Below, piece by piece: positions 8,617 to 17,797 of a stretch of DNA of 64,000 bases. A program made the translations under genes and the position numbers. The stretch is from Shimia sp. (lineage in GTDB: Bacteria > Pseudomonadota > Alphaproteobacteria > Rhodobacterales > Rhodobacteraceae), in assembly GCF_022448905.1 (NCBI RefSeq), contig NZ_JAKVCW010000004.1, forward strand, positions 297,397 through 361,396, in the 5' to 3' direction. Each line of letters opens with the position of its first letter. The first letter of the stretch is position 1. The notes beneath the pieces were generated by a model. That model searched no databases. It had not been told where the DNA came from and saw only the letters and a program-made list of their open reading frames with translations.

Positions 8617-9687
8617 GGCGAAAGCACGGATGATCTTGGCGCTACTCCAGCTGCGACGCCTGCCGCAGTGAGCGAAAGTGCACCTGAATCCGCCACCTCC
8701 GAGGTTCCAGAGCCTCCTGCCCCCGCAGCGCCCGCGGCCCCTGTAGCGGCAGACGGCAATCGCATCTTCGCATCGCCACTTGCACGACGCATCGCAGCCA
8801 ACAAAGGCTTGGACCTCGCGACCATTCAGGGGTCCGGCCCACGGGGACGCATCGTGAAGGCAGATGTTGAAGGCGCGACGGCATCACCTGCTACTCAGCC
8901 CGTGGCAACTGCGCCAAAACCATCCGCACCGGCGCCAGCAACCAAACTGCCTAGCGGTCCGGACACCGACACGGTCCTCAAAATGTACGCGGACCGCGAC
9001 TTCGAAGAGGTTGCTCTGGACGGCATGCGCAAAACCATCGCCGCGCGTCTTACAGAAGCCAAACAGTCGATCCCGCATTTCTATCTGCGCCGCGACATCA
9101 AATTGGACGCTCTTTTGGCGTTCCGCAGCCAGCTCAATAAGCAGCTCGAGAAACGCGGTGCAAAGCTATCGGTGAATGACTTTATCATCAAAGCCTGTGC
9201 GTTGGCCTTGCAAGAAGTGCCGGAAGCCAATGCCGTTTGGGCCAACGACCGTATCTTGAAGTTGTCGCCTTCTGATGTGGCCGTCGCCGTAGCCATCGAA
9301 GGTGGCCTGTTCACCCCGGTGCTCAAAGACGCCGAGATGAAGTCCCTCTCCGCACTCTCTGCGGAAATGAAAGACCTCGCCACCCGTGCAAGAGATCGCA
9401 AACTGGCCCCTCATGAGTACCAAGGCGGCAGCTTTGCCATCTCCAACCTCGGCATGTTCGGCATCGACAACTTTGATGCGGTGATCAACCCGCCGCATGG
9501 CGCGATTCTAGCGGTCGGCGCAGGCACCAAGAAACCGGTTGTGAACGCCGAAGGTGATCTGGAGGTCGCAACTGTGATGTCCGTAACCCTGTCCGTCGAT
9601 CACCGTGTGATTGATGGTGCCTTGGGGGCACAGCTGCTGAATTCCATTGTCGACAATCTGGAAAACCCAATGGCAATGCTGGCCTGA
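8377..9687 (+). CDS. pdhC: Pyruvate dehydrogenase E2, dihydrolipoamide acetyltransferase
   Basis: E2 core of the PDH complex (436 aa), transferring the acetyl group from lipoamide to CoA. Domains in order: lipoyl domain 1-80 (Lys43), Ala/Pro linker, peripheral subunit-binding domain about 130-168 ([14 protein letters not shown]...[13 protein letters not shown]), second linker, and the catalytic acyltransferase domain from about 205 to the end. The active-site motif SVDHRVIDG places His409 and Asp413. A single lipoyl domain is normal in alphaproteobacteria. It is the last gene of the operon before a terminator. The E3 gene (lpd) is not in the window. Confidence 0.96.
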   Translation: MPIEILMPALSPTMEEGTLAKWLVKEGDEVSSGDLLAEIETDKATMEFEAVEDGVIGKILVPEGSEGVAVNSPIAILLEDGESTDDLGATPAATPAAVSESAPESATSEVPEPPAPAAPAAPVAADGNRIFASPLARRIAANKGLDLATIQGSGPRGRIVKADVEGATASPATQPVATAPKPSAPAPATKLPSGPDTDTVLKMYADRDFEEVALDGMRKTIAARLTEAKQSIPHFYLRRDIKLDALLAFRSQLNKQLEKRGAKLSVNDFIIKACALALQEVPEANAVWANDRILKLSPSDVAVAVAIEGGLFTPVLKDAEMKSLSALSAEMKDLATRARDRKLAPHEYQGGSFAISNLGMFGIDNFDAVINPPHGAILAVGAGTKKPVVNAEGDLEVATVMSVTLSVDHRVIDGALGAQLLNSIVDNLENPMAMLA

Positions 9688-9706
9688 GACAACACACCAG
9701 ACAACG

Positions 9707-9737
9707 CAAAAAGGACCGCACCATGCGGTCCTTTTCC
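9707..9737. terminator. Bidirectional rho-independent terminator
   Basis: The stem AAGGACCGCA/TGCGGTCCTT is bordered by A- and T-runs, between the PDH E2 gene and the convergent serine acetyltransferase gene. Confidence 0.85.
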
Positions 9738-9755
9738 ATTTAAATCAATGACCTG

Positions 9756-10571
9756 TCAGCCTTTGCTACAGTCACCAATATCCTGGTTCATATTCACGGC
9801 AGGCTGATCACAGCCCGCTTCGCCGACCACTTTTGCAGGTACACCGGCTACGGTCGAACATGGCGGCACTTCTTGCAGCACCACAGAACCAGCAGCCACG
9901 CGACTGCAGTGGCCCACTTTGATATTGCCCAGCACCTTGGCTCCGGCGCCAATCAAAACGCCGTCGCCTATTTTGGGATGGCGGTCCTCTTCCTCTTTGC
10001 CGGTGCCACCAAGCGTCACTGAGTGCAGCATCGACACGTTGTCCCCCACGACAGCGGTCTCGCCAATCACAATGGAATGCGCGTGGTCGATCATGATGCC
10101 TTTGCCAATCTTGGCGGCTGGGTGAATGTCGATGCCAAAAATCTCACTGGTACGCATCTGAATAAAGTACGCCAAATCCGTGCGCCCCTGACGCCATAGC
10201 CAATTACCAATGCGATAGGCCTGCACAGCCTGATACCCTTTGAAATACAGGATCGGCTGCAAAAGACGATGGCACGCCGGATCGCGGTCATAAATCGCCA
10301 TCAAATCCGCCCGAGCAGATTCTGCAATCGCCGGATCAGAGGCAAAGGCCTCATCTGCGATCTCTCGCAGGATCACCATCGACATCTCGTTGGAGGACAG
10401 CTTCGCGGCAAATCGATAACTCAACGCACGCTCAATGGTGCGATGGTGCAAAACGCAGGCATGCACCAGGCCGCCCATCAACGGCTCTTCCTTTACCGCC
10501 TCTTCCGCTTCTCGCGTAATGCGCTGCCAGACCGGGTCAAGTTCGGTCACTTTGGGTTGCGTCTCAGCCAT
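9756..10571 (-). CDS. cysE: Serine O-acetyltransferase
   Basis: First step of cysteine synthesis: L-serine plus acetyl-CoA to O-acetylserine. The 271-aa protein has the alpha-helical SATase N-terminal domain (WQRITREAEEAVKEEPLMGGLVH region) and a left-handed beta-helix of hexapeptide repeats. Family motifs GIDIHPAAKIGKGIMIDHA and SVTLGGTGKE are present. The C-terminal tail (NQDIGDCSKG) is not the usual Ile-ending CysK-binding tail. The ATG at 10571 is preceded by AAGGGGACC; upstream in-frame codons lack coding character. The gene lies 126 bp beyond the last GTA gene, on the same strand, and is probably expressed separately. Confidence 0.94.
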   Translation of the reverse strand: MAETQPKVTELDPVWQRITREAEEAVKEEPLMGGLVHACVLHHRTIERALSYRFAAKLSSNEMSMVILREIADEAFASDPAIAESARADLMAIYDRDPACHRLLQPILYFKGYQAVQAYRIGNWLWRQGRTDLAYFIQMRTSEIFGIDIHPAAKIGKGIMIDHAHSIVIGETAVVGDNVSMLHSVTLGGTGKEEEDRHPKIGDGVLIGAGAKVLGNIKVGHCSRVAAGSVVLQEVPPCSTVAGVPAKVVGEAGCDQPAVNMNQDIGDCSKG

Positions 10572-10697
10572 CCTGGTCCCCTTTTCTCCCTGCCAGTCTA
10601 CACCACCTAGGCAAAGCGCCGCAAATTCAAAGGTGTGAAGATGCCAAAAAGCAAATCGAATGAAACACAAGTTGGTGAAGCACAAGGACTTTTGGGC

Positions 10698-13600
10698 TCA
10701 AGCCCCCAGAGAAATGGAGCGAAACGGCCCAGGCCCATACACTGCTGAAATTTGCGCAACGTCAACCGAAAGACCCGCGACACCTCCAACCGCAGCCTGG
10801 TCACTTACGAGGAATTGCCATTTGGGTTCCGATACTTGCACCTCTCGCACGACCACGTCCTCCCGTCGAACGCGTAGCAGATAGCTCTCGTTTTCTTCGC
10901 CTAGAGGCACCTCAAACCCGTCCCAACTGTCCGCATTTAAGCGGGCGCGCCGTATCCAAGTGATGTCGATGTCGCCGGAGGCTTGGGTCACGTGTGTCAA
11001 ATGCACTGGAGCATAGGGGCGCGGGCCATTGCCGTCAAAACTCTCCAAATGAAGGGTGTAACTCGGGTCATTCAGTCCGCGTTGCGCCGGACCAATCCGA
11101 AAATACCTAGCCTGCCCACGATGATGTCGCGCCAGTGGCAACTGCGTCAGTTGAGACGATCTGAACACAATCCAGCTGCCCGCCGGCCAAACCCCAGGTG
11201 CCAGGGCATCTGTGCCCAATTGCCCGCGAAGCCGTGTTGACAGGGCATAGCGCTCTTCCCCAATCAGCTCCGCATTCTGAAACTGTAACGCTTCCCAATT
11301 CTCGGAAGCCCCATCGCCGATAAACGCCAGGTTTTGCCCGTTGAGCACGTCCTGTGCGCTCACACTGCGCAACGCACCGTTCACCATGCGCACTTGCAGC
11401 GGTTCGCCCTGATCCCAAATGCCGGGTGTAGAGCGCACAAGTGGCGTTTCCGTCACGCCCACCATCGCACTGCCTTCGACCAAAGAATCCAATGCGTACC
11501 CTTCATCGCGATCACTGGCATACACCGCAACTGCGCCCGGCCAAGGACGATCTGTCACCGCAATGTGCGGCTCGTGGGGATGCTCGTCACCTGTGACCAA
11601 AGGCAGATCCATAAACAGCGTTTGTACCGGCACCAGCGCAACAAACCGGCTCTTAGGCACGACATCCTCCGGCATCTCCGCCGTTTTGTACAGCGCCAGC
11701 TCCGTGCGCGCGCCTTCCAAAACCTGCGCGCCCTGTTGCGTCAGCCGATCCATCCGATACGCCTGTGTCTCGCCGATTGACAAAGGAACCTCGACAAGAT
11801 CGCCTGCCCCAATGTTCATTTTGCTTGGTGGCAGAGCCAGTTTCACGCGATCCCGCGCAACACGCGCTTCCGCCAACCACCTCTCAGCTGTCTGTCGCCC
11901 CTCTGCTCGCGTCAGAACCTCTTCGACTTCGCTATGCGCCACCGCAAAAGTCGCCTCGTCGTGTAGGATGGCCTCTTCGGACACGACCTCAAAATCCCGT
12001 TCCGCCTGCACAAAGTTCAAGCGCACGCGGCCTGCCAATTCCGCATCTGATTGCCGCGTGAATTCAATATCCCCCTCGATCTCTTTGGAGTCCACGCACT
12101 CTTCCGGATCAACCGCACTTCCGGTCTGATCGCCACGCATAACAAAGCGCAGCACACCGTCCCGCTCAACCGCATCAAACCCATGTCGCAACATCAATGG
12201 CTGCAACGCGGCGCGTCCATCAGACACATCACCTTGCTCAAATCCGCGAACCACGCCGGTCAAACCAGACACATCATAATCAGCAATGCCCGCATTCACG
12301 CAAACCTCTTCCACCACTGAAGCCAGCGTGCGGTTGCTCACCCGCCCATTTATCCAATGGCCTTTGTGATAATTGCCCCCGTCGCTCCATAGGTCTCGCT
12401 CATTGGGAAAAGCCGGAAACGGCCGCGCATCCCAGGCCCAGGCAAACATATGATCGCGGTCCACCATCGGTTCACCATAGACAGTGGATACCGGATTCAT
12501 CTCCGTATCCGCATAATGTTCGTGAAGCGCTTGGTAATATCGCTGCTGCACAGCATCCTCTCGCAACCCATTGGAAAAATACGGGATTGCAGACTCCGAG
12601 GACTTCTCGTCCAGAAACTTATTGGGCTGATTGGCACCTTTGTCGATGGCAGCACAGCCTATTTCCGTGAACCAAATAGGCTTACTCTGGGGTTGCCAAT
12701 TTGTGGGTGTGGCCTGGCGGACGCCGCCAATCCGCTCATGTTGCGCTTGCCCCCACCAGTTCCGTAAATCTTTGTAGCGATACACCCATGGCTCGTTGTA
12801 AGCGCCATCGGAAATCGTCGTGCGGTCCTGATCCTCGCGCGGCTCAGCCGAGGCATAAAACCAGTCAAACCCCTCGCCGCCTTCTATGTTGGCTTTCAGG
12901 TAGGCGATATCCTGAGGCCCGCGCCAACCTTCCTTGTCCAAATGCACATCTGTGTCCCGCCAATCCGACAGCGGCATGTAGTTGTCGATGCCAACAAAAT
13001 CGATCTCAGGGTCCGACCAAAGCGGATCAAGGTGGAAATACACATCACCGGAACCATCCTGCGGGTGATAGCCAAAATACTCTGACCAATCCGCCGCATA
13101 GCCGAGTTTCACCCCCGGCCCCAACAAAGACCGCACCTCTTGCGAAAGGTCTTTGAGGGCTTGAACGGCTGGAAACCCCGTTGCCCCACGCACCTGTGTC
13201 AGGCCCCGCATTTCTGAGCCGATACAAAAGGCTTCTACGCCCCCTGCCGCTGCACAGAGCGCCGCATAGTGCAGAATAAAACGCCGGTAAGACCACTCAG
13301 AGGGCCCGGAATACGTCACGCTGTCTGCGCCCACCTGAAAATCCGCCGCCATTGCCGTACCAAAAAACGCTGCCACCTCGGCATCCGCCTGCGCTGTCCC
13401 ATCAGGTGACCCACTTTGCCCTGGTGCCTTTGAAGCCGTGATCCGCCCCCGCCACGGCAACACCGGCTGGTCCGCCGCACCGTCCCAAGGATTTGGCAAC
13501 CCGTTTTCTGCCATCTGTTCCATCAGAATGAAGGGGTAAAACGTCACCTTGGTGCCCTGCTCATCCATGTGGCGAATGGCCTGAACAACAGCGTCGTCCG

Positions 13601-13961
13601 TCGGTGTTCCGCCATAGACGGGCCGCCCATCCAACTTGGCGATAACCTCCGCCTCCCCACGCGCCACTCCAGACACGCGCCACGGCATGTTGTCCCCGTC
13701 CACCTCGGCGTCTTCAACCTTGGGGCGCAAACGGCAATCCGCCATACGCAGGTCATCCCCAAACCAACTCACGATCAACGAGGCCGCACCACACTTCGGC
13801 AACTCTTCCTGTAAGTCCTCATGGGATGTGACAAAATTGGTCAGGCCAGACGGCGTGTGCTCATTGGCCACTTTTGTTTCGCCATTGCCCTGTCGGCAGT
13901 AGACCGGCGTGGTTGCCAAAGAATACTCCCCCGTCCCCGGCATTAAGGCCACCGCCCGCAC
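10698..13961 (-). CDS. GTA host-specificity protein g15, C-terminal fragment after in-frame stop
   Basis: C-terminal five sixths of the GTA tail-tip protein (the RcGTA g15 product, about 1300 aa). It lies in the same frame as the upstream fragment and is separated from it by a single TAG codon. It contains the GTA TIM-barrel domain (for example IEGGEGFDWFYASAEPRED and PIWFTEIGCAAIDKG), then phage tail/baseplate-type beta domains to the end. The first start codon after the TAG is a GTG at 13961 with no convincing ribosome binding site, so this part is unlikely to be made independently in quantity. Together the two parts would be 1307 codons, the normal family length, with no other lesion seen. 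In the virion the protein sits at the tail tip and contacts the recipient envelope. Confidence 0.85.
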   Translation of the reverse strand: MRAVALMPGTGEYSLATTPVYCRQGNGETKVANEHTPSGLTNFVTSHEDLQEELPKCGAASLIVSWFGDDLRMADCRLRPKVEDAEVDGDNMPWRVSGVARGEAEVIAKLDGRPVYGGTPTDDAVVQAIRHMDEQGTKVTFYPFILMEQMAENGLPNPWDGAADQPVLPWRGRITASKAPGQSGSPDGTAQADAEVAAFFGTAMAADFQVGADSVTYSGPSEWSYRRFILHYAALCAAAGGVEAFCIGSEMRGLTQVRGATGFPAVQALKDLSQEVRSLLGPGVKLGYAADWSEYFGYHPQDGSGDVYFHLDPLWSDPEIDFVGIDNYMPLSDWRDTDVHLDKEGWRGPQDIAYLKANIEGGEGFDWFYASAEPREDQDRTTISDGAYNEPWVYRYKDLRNWWGQAQHERIGGVRQATPTNWQPQSKPIWFTEIGCAAIDKGANQPNKFLDEKSSESAIPYFSNGLREDAVQQRYYQALHEHYADTEMNPVSTVYGEPMVDRDHMFAWAWDARPFPAFPNERDLWSDGGNYHKGHWINGRVSNRTLASVVEEVCVNAGIADYDVSGLTGVVRGFEQGDVSDGRAALQPLMLRHGFDAVERDGVLRFVMRGDQTGSAVDPEECVDSKEIEGDIEFTRQSDAELAGRVRLNFVQAERDFEVVSEEAILHDEATFAVAHSEVEEVLTRAEGRQTAERWLAEARVARDRVKLALPPSKMNIGAGDLVEVPLSIGETQAYRMDRLTQQGAQVLEGARTELALYKTAEMPEDVVPKSRFVALVPVQTLFMDLPLVTGDEHPHEPHIAVTDRPWPGAVAVYASDRDEGYALDSLVEGSAMVGVTETPLVRSTPGIWDQGEPLQVRMVNGALRSVSAQDVLNGQNLAFIGDGASENWEALQFQNAELIGEERYALSTRLRGQLGTDALAPGVWPAGSWIVFRSSQLTQLPLARHHRGQARYFRIGPAQRGLNDPSYTLHLESFDGNGPRPYAPVHLTHVTQASGDIDITWIRRARLNADSWDGFEVPLGEENESYLLRVRREDVVVREVQVSEPKWQFLVSDQAAVGGVAGLSVDVAQISAVYGPGPFRSISLGA

Positions 13962-14030
13962 CGTTTCGCTATAGTCGGCGGCGCCTTCGGGAACGTGCTT
14001 TGGCGTTGCCCTTACAACTTCAAAATTGAA

Positions 14031-14033
14031 CTA
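14031..14033 (-). other. In-frame amber codon interrupting GTA g15
   Basis: TAG in the g15 frame between codons for Val-Pro and Phe-Asn-Phe. One C-to-T change from CAG (Gln) explains it. Coding sequence of normal quality continues directly after it, without frameshift. Confidence 0.9.
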
Positions 14034-14621
14034 CGGCACGCGGTTGCCAAACCGTCCCAGCTCAAGGTCTTCGATCACCACATAAGCTGTCCCCCGATAC
14101 GCAGGCACGGTCCCAGCTCCTTCAACCGCCTCCATTTTGGGGTCCGGCATCTGGCTGTCAGAGCCTGTGTAAACTCGCAGGTTCAGCTCCTCGCGGCCAA
14201 TTTCGTCACCGTCCGCCCAAATGCGCCCGACCCGTAAAATCTCCCCTTCACACAGAGCAATCGCAAGCGAGACCGAATAGCTGTAGGCGCGGGTTCTCGG
14301 CGCTTGGCGCATACCTTTGCCCCCGCCCGTTTCCTCGTAAGTTTCCAAAAACCGCGTGGCCCAAATCACCTGCCCGGCTACGCGAACCCGCCCAAACACC
14401 CGCGCCTGAGCGGCGCCCTCCGCAGAACCAGTGAGCCGGAAGCGTTTGATTTTTCCGGTTTCCACAACATCGGCGCCGCCTCCCATCAGCTTCTGGTCGA
14501 TCACACGCCCCAAGGAAGCCCCAGCCAACCGCCCAATGGCCACAGAGGACACTCCGACCAAACCACCGCCTACCGCACCGCCAACCGCCGCACCGGCAGC
14601 CGCTAAAATCAACGTAGCCAT
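14031..14621 (-). CDS. GTA host-specificity protein g15, N-terminal fragment ending in TAG
   Basis: First 196 residues of the g15 protein. The N-terminus has a glycine/alanine-rich hydrophobic stretch (LILAAAGAAVGGAVGGGLVG) typical of the GTA megatron and of phage central tail proteins. The frame runs on after the stop with homologous sequence: ...FGNRVP-stop-FNFEVVRA. The ATG start lies 6 bp downstream of the g14 stop. As it stands this fragment would lack the TIM barrel and all receptor-facing domains. Whether the stop is a real mutation, a sequencing error or a site of readthrough cannot be told from one sequence. Confidence 0.85.
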   Translation of the reverse strand: MATLILAAAGAAVGGAVGGGLVGVSSVAIGRLAGASLGRVIDQKLMGGGADVVETGKIKRFRLTGSAEGAAQARVFGRVRVAGQVIWATRFLETYEETGGGKGMRQAPRTRAYSYSVSLAIALCEGEILRVGRIWADGDEIGREELNLRVYTGSDSQMPDPKMEAVEGAGTVPAYRGTAYVVIEDLELGRFGNRVP

Positions 14622-14627
14622 AACGCG

Positions 14628-15095
14628 TTACCCTCTCTCACCAACTGTGCTCTGAACGCCCCTCGGAAAGGTAAACCGCGCCACAACCCGGCGGCGCCAA
14701 GGCCCACTTAAGGGACTTTCCACCACTGCATGTCCGCCATAAGCATGGATCAGAGTTGGCTCCCGTCCGATCTCCCCAAAAATGCCCAAGTGTTTCGCCA
14801 CGGCCCCCGCCTTCATCCGAAACAACAGCACGTCGCCGGGAGCCTCATCCCTTGGACCCTTGGCAACCAAGTTGCGCATTGCGGCCTGCCACAGCACCTC
14901 TTTGCCATGTGCCTCTGACCAATCATTGGTGTAGGCAGGCACGGCTTCAGGCTCAGCACCATAAAGCCCACGCCACACGCCGCGGATCAGCCCTAGGCAA
15001 TCTGCTCCGCCCCCCAAACAACTGGCTTGATGCACGTAGGGCGTGCCGATCCATCGCCGCGCCTCCGCAACAACCGCCTCTCCAAGTGTGTCCAT
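14628..15095 (-). CDS. GTA g14, NlpC/P60-type tail peptidase
   Basis: 155-residue cysteine peptidase of the NlpC/P60 fold, carried in the GTA tail tip and thought to cut recipient peptidoglycan during DNA entry. Catalytic residues are visible: Cys33 in GGADCLGLIRGVW, His102 in AKHLGIF, and a third polar residue near His117 (LIHAYGGH). The ATG overlaps the g13 stop codon by one base (TGATG), supporting this start over in-frame codons inside g13. The length matches the RcGTA protein. Confidence 0.93.
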   Translation of the reverse strand: MDTLGEAVVAEARRWIGTPYVHQASCLGGGADCLGLIRGVWRGLYGAEPEAVPAYTNDWSEAHGKEVLWQAAMRNLVAKGPRDEAPGDVLLFRMKAGAVAKHLGIFGEIGREPTLIHAYGGHAVVESPLSGPWRRRVVARFTFPRGVQSTVGERG

Positions 15096-15982
15096 CAGCG
15101 CAAACTCCCGCCGGTGTTCCCGCCATTCTTTTTGGGATAACTTTTGATCCAATCTTCGCCCGGAATGTCCGGAAATCCCTGAAAATTCAAAAGATTGGAG
15201 AACTTCTTGCGGCAGGTAGAAAACCGCTTGTCGCAGCCCGCCGTGAGCAAAACCTCATCGCCCACACTAACTTCCCCCCGCAGCGCTTCCCAAAGCTCAA
15301 TTTGCCGCGCCCCATCTGCCGCAACCCAATCCCGCTTGATCAAGCCACTCAAGCCCTGCGCTGCCCCGCTAACAACTTGAAGCTGCCCACGCGTGAACCA
15401 TCCTTCGTCAAAACCCGATATCGCACTTAGATCAAACATCCGACCTTGATCCGCCTGCGCCACAGAGACCTGCACCTGAAAGGCTGCATCAGAAACATCA
15501 AACTGGCATGCGGCATCCCCAAGTACGGCGGTACAAGGCCGCTGATAAACCCGCCCTCGTGGCACATTCAGCTTTTCCGCCAGCCCACGCAATTCCGCGA
15601 CAAACGCCCCTCCCGCCCGTCGGATTTCCCCGATGGAACCGCGAAACACCACACTGCGTTCACTGACATCGACCCAGTTCACCATCCATGAGACAACTTC
15701 GGCGTCATCCAGCCGTCCGGCCTCAATGTCATGCTCCGTGACCGCCGCATCACACAACATGCCAATGGCTTCGGCATTGTCTACCGACAGCCCTGTCCCT
15801 TGCTCGATTGCACTCGCTGTCAGCCCTGTTGCGGCTTTGAACACAAACCCGTCAAAACTCAGATCCTGATCGTGATCGGTAAACCCCAACGTCACGCCAT
15901 CCTTGCGCGTGATGCCCCAGGCCCGCGCCACCGTGGTCTCGCCACTCTGCAAATGCGCCAATAACTCCGCCTGAAACCCCAT
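15095..15982 (-). CDS. GTA g13, baseplate hub protein (DUF2163 family)
   Basis: 295-residue hub protein at the tail end, family DUF2163. Four cysteines, Cys150 and Cys159 (RPCTAVLGDAAC) and Cys250 and Cys257 (GCDKRFSTC), are spaced as in family members, where this quartet is associated with a metal or Fe-S site; that role is recalled family knowledge. The C-terminal FSNLLNFQGFPDIPGED segment is a strong family signature. The start overlaps the g12 stop by one base and the end overlaps g14 by one base. Confidence 0.93.
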   Translation of the reverse strand: MGFQAELLAHLQSGETTVARAWGITRKDGVTLGFTDHDQDLSFDGFVFKAATGLTASAIEQGTGLSVDNAEAIGMLCDAAVTEHDIEAGRLDDAEVVSWMVNWVDVSERSVVFRGSIGEIRRAGGAFVAELRGLAEKLNVPRGRVYQRPCTAVLGDAACQFDVSDAAFQVQVSVAQADQGRMFDLSAISGFDEGWFTRGQLQVVSGAAQGLSGLIKRDWVAADGARQIELWEALRGEVSVGDEVLLTAGCDKRFSTCRKKFSNLLNFQGFPDIPGEDWIKSYPKKNGGNTGGSLR

Positions 15983-16614
15983 CAGATCCGCACCTCTATC
16001 ACCGGCACATTCGGCAGATCGCCCGCCTTGAAACTCGCCAAGCTGGTCTGAATATTGTCCGCGTCAAACCGCACCGGCACGTCAAACTCAAACCCCGCTG
16101 AGATTTGCGCTCCGGAAAACGGCGGCGTGTCGAAACTCAAAATCCCAGTGGTCAGGTCGACCTCAAAATCGCCGCCTTCCTGCAAAAGCGCCTCTTCCAA
16201 GCCCACCGTGACGGTGCCATCCACCGGTTTGCGAATGGGCCGCGCATAGCTATGTGCGCCAGATTGATAGGTCTTCATCAACTGAAATTCTGTGGTCACG
16301 CCATCGCCCGTGGCAACCGCCTGATCCCGATGGTCGATGCCCTTGGAGGCCGTACAAGACTTGAAGTCTGCCCAATCTTTCCAGCGAAACCCGTGCAACT
16401 GTCCGCGTCGTGCCTCAAAAAAGGCGATCAAAGTCTCAATGTCATCCAGCGACCGCATACCAAAGCCAGCATCATAGCGCCGCCGCGAATGGGCCCAAGG
16501 CGTGTTGCGTTCCTCAAAACCGTTGACAAGCGTCACCACCTCGGTGCGGCGCTCAGGCCCACCAAGGGAGCCAAAACTCAGACTGGCTGGAAATCGCACT
16601 TCGTGAAAACTCAT
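15982..16614 (-). CDS. GTA g12, distal tail protein (DUF2460)
   Basis: 210-residue distal tail protein joining the tail tube to the baseplate. The sequence begins FHEVRFPASLSFGSLGGPER and contains TEVVTLVNGFEERN and WAHSRRRYDAGFG, the signature of the TIGR02217/DUF2460 phage family. It is followed without gap by g13. A small gap of 9 bp separates it from g11. Confidence 0.93.
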   Translation of the reverse strand: MSFHEVRFPASLSFGSLGGPERRTEVVTLVNGFEERNTPWAHSRRRYDAGFGMRSLDDIETLIAFFEARRGQLHGFRWKDWADFKSCTASKGIDHRDQAVATGDGVTTEFQLMKTYQSGAHSYARPIRKPVDGTVTVGLEEALLQEGGDFEVDLTTGILSFDTPPFSGAQISAGFEFDVPVRFDADNIQTSLASFKAGDLPNVPVIEVRI

Positions 16615-16623
16615 CGTCGCCTC

Positions 16624-17277
16624 CTATCGGTTGCGCTTGGCCTGCCCCAAGGCGCGGCTCATCTGCGTTGCAATCTGACTTTGCGAGCGGCGGAAGCCGT
16701 CCACATCCGGCGTTGTGATGTTCATCACCACCTGCACCGGACGGCTGTCGCCCTGGCTGCGCACGCCAAGCTTTCCGTCCATCCCGCGCGCCAGCGGCAT
16801 GATCGCCTCTGGCCCGGCTTCGCCCATCAACCCGCGCCCACCGCGCATCGGAAAGCTCACCGGTCCACTCACCACGCCGCCGTTGGCAAATGGCATCACC
16901 CGCCCCTGCGTAAACGGTGCCCCGTCGGCAAAAGGCAACAGCCCTTGCATCAGGCCACCAATGCCTGAGGTCACAACCTTGCCAAGCCCATCCGTCACCG
17001 GCTTCATCGCTGCGTTAAACGCTGTGTCCATCATCGAGGTCGCCAGAGTTTTCAGGGCATCCGACAGCTTCACACCGTCAAAGGCCAACCCGCTGAATGC
17101 TTTGCGCAAATCCTTGCTCAGGCTCTTTTCCAGAGAGGCCACTTCCTGCCCTGCTGCGCCCAGGATCTTGCGCATGTTGCTCAGTTCCCCGTCAAAGCCA
17201 GCAACCATATCCGTGGCCTGTCCCAGGCTCACCTCCAGTGCGTCCAATTGCCCTTCGAAACTGTCAATCTCTTCCAT
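16624..17277 (-). CDS. GTA g11, short tape-measure protein
   Basis: Tail tape-measure protein of only 217 aa, about the same as in RcGTA, setting a short tail. The N-terminal half is coiled-coil-like (SFEGQLDALEVSLGQATDMV). The C-terminal half is glycine-rich and hydrophobic, with the phage minor-tail motif FANGGVVSGPVSFPMRGGRG followed by MGEAGPEAIMPLARG, typical of tape-measure C-termini. The gene overlaps g10.1 by 14 bp. The ATG at 17277 follows an adjacent in-frame GTG, so the start may shift by one codon. Confidence 0.92.
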   Translation of the reverse strand: MEEIDSFEGQLDALEVSLGQATDMVAGFDGELSNMRKILGAAGQEVASLEKSLSKDLRKAFSGLAFDGVKLSDALKTLATSMMDTAFNAAMKPVTDGLGKVVTSGIGGLMQGLLPFADGAPFTQGRVMPFANGGVVSGPVSFPMRGGRGLMGEAGPEAIMPLARGMDGKLGVRSQGDSRPVQVVMNITTPDVDGFRRSQSQIATQMSRALGQAKRNR

Positions 17278-17473
17278 CACCTGCCGCTCCTTCCGAATCC
17301 GGATATGCGCTCATCAGCTGTTCCAACCCTGCCCGTGCAAGGGAGGTCTCCGCACCGCCCTGTCCAAGCATCAGCGCCAATTCCGCCGGCGTCAGGCGCC
17401 AAAACTCCTCTGGTCGCAATCCAAGCCGCTGAACGCCAGTGGTCAGCAAAACCGGCCAATCAAACGCTGTCAT
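17264..17473 (-). CDS. GTA g10.1, tail assembly chaperone-like small protein
   Basis: 69-residue protein of the TIGR02216/rcc01693 family: FDWPVLLTTGVQRLGLRPEE followed by FWRLTPAELALMLG is diagnostic. It sits between g10 and the tape-measure gene, where siphophages place tail assembly chaperones; in phages such as lambda the two are joined by frameshifting, but here g10 ends cleanly one base before this start. Confidence 0.9.
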   Translation of the reverse strand: MTAFDWPVLLTTGVQRLGLRPEEFWRLTPAELALMLGQGGAETSLARAGLEQLMSAYPDSEGAAGDGRD

Positions 17474-17474
17474 G

Positions 17475-17795
17475 CTATGTCACCGTCAAAGGCCCAAATG
17501 CCCGCACCAACAACTGCGCAGCCACTCGGGCCGCCTCGATTGCGCCTCCCTCGATCTCCGCGTGCAAGAGCTCCGCCCTGCGCCCTTGCCAACCACCGCC
17601 GCGCAACCCCGCCACAATCAATGCGAGCACATCTCGCGAAGAAAACTGGCCTGTTTCAAACCGACTGATCAGCGACACCAACGTGTCCTCTCCCAACCCG
17701 TCTTCCAGCTCTGCCAAAGCACCCAGCGTGAGCTTCAACACATGCCGCTGCCCATCGATCGTCAGCGCAACTTCGCCCGCAAACGGATTGGCCAT
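17475..17795 (-). CDS. GTA g10, tail assembly protein
   Basis: 106-residue GTA family protein (gp10 family), opening MANPFAGEVALTIDGQRHVL. The hydrophobic LTLGALAELEDGLGED stretch is characteristic. It probably acts as a tail assembly chaperone together with g10.1, given its position between major tail protein and tape measure. A GTG 6 nt upstream overlaps the g9 stop and could be the start instead. Confidence 0.9.
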   Translation of the reverse strand: MANPFAGEVALTIDGQRHVLKLTLGALAELEDGLGEDTLVSLISRFETGQFSSRDVLALIVAGLRGGGWQGRRAELLHAEIEGGAIEAARVAAQLLVRAFGPLTVT

Positions 17796-17797
17796 TA

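Noticed and set aside
13961..14031. Frameshift as explanation for the g15 break
   Set aside because: Both parts are in the same frame (starts differ by a multiple of three) and homologous sequence continues directly across the TAG; it is a nonsense codon, not an indel.
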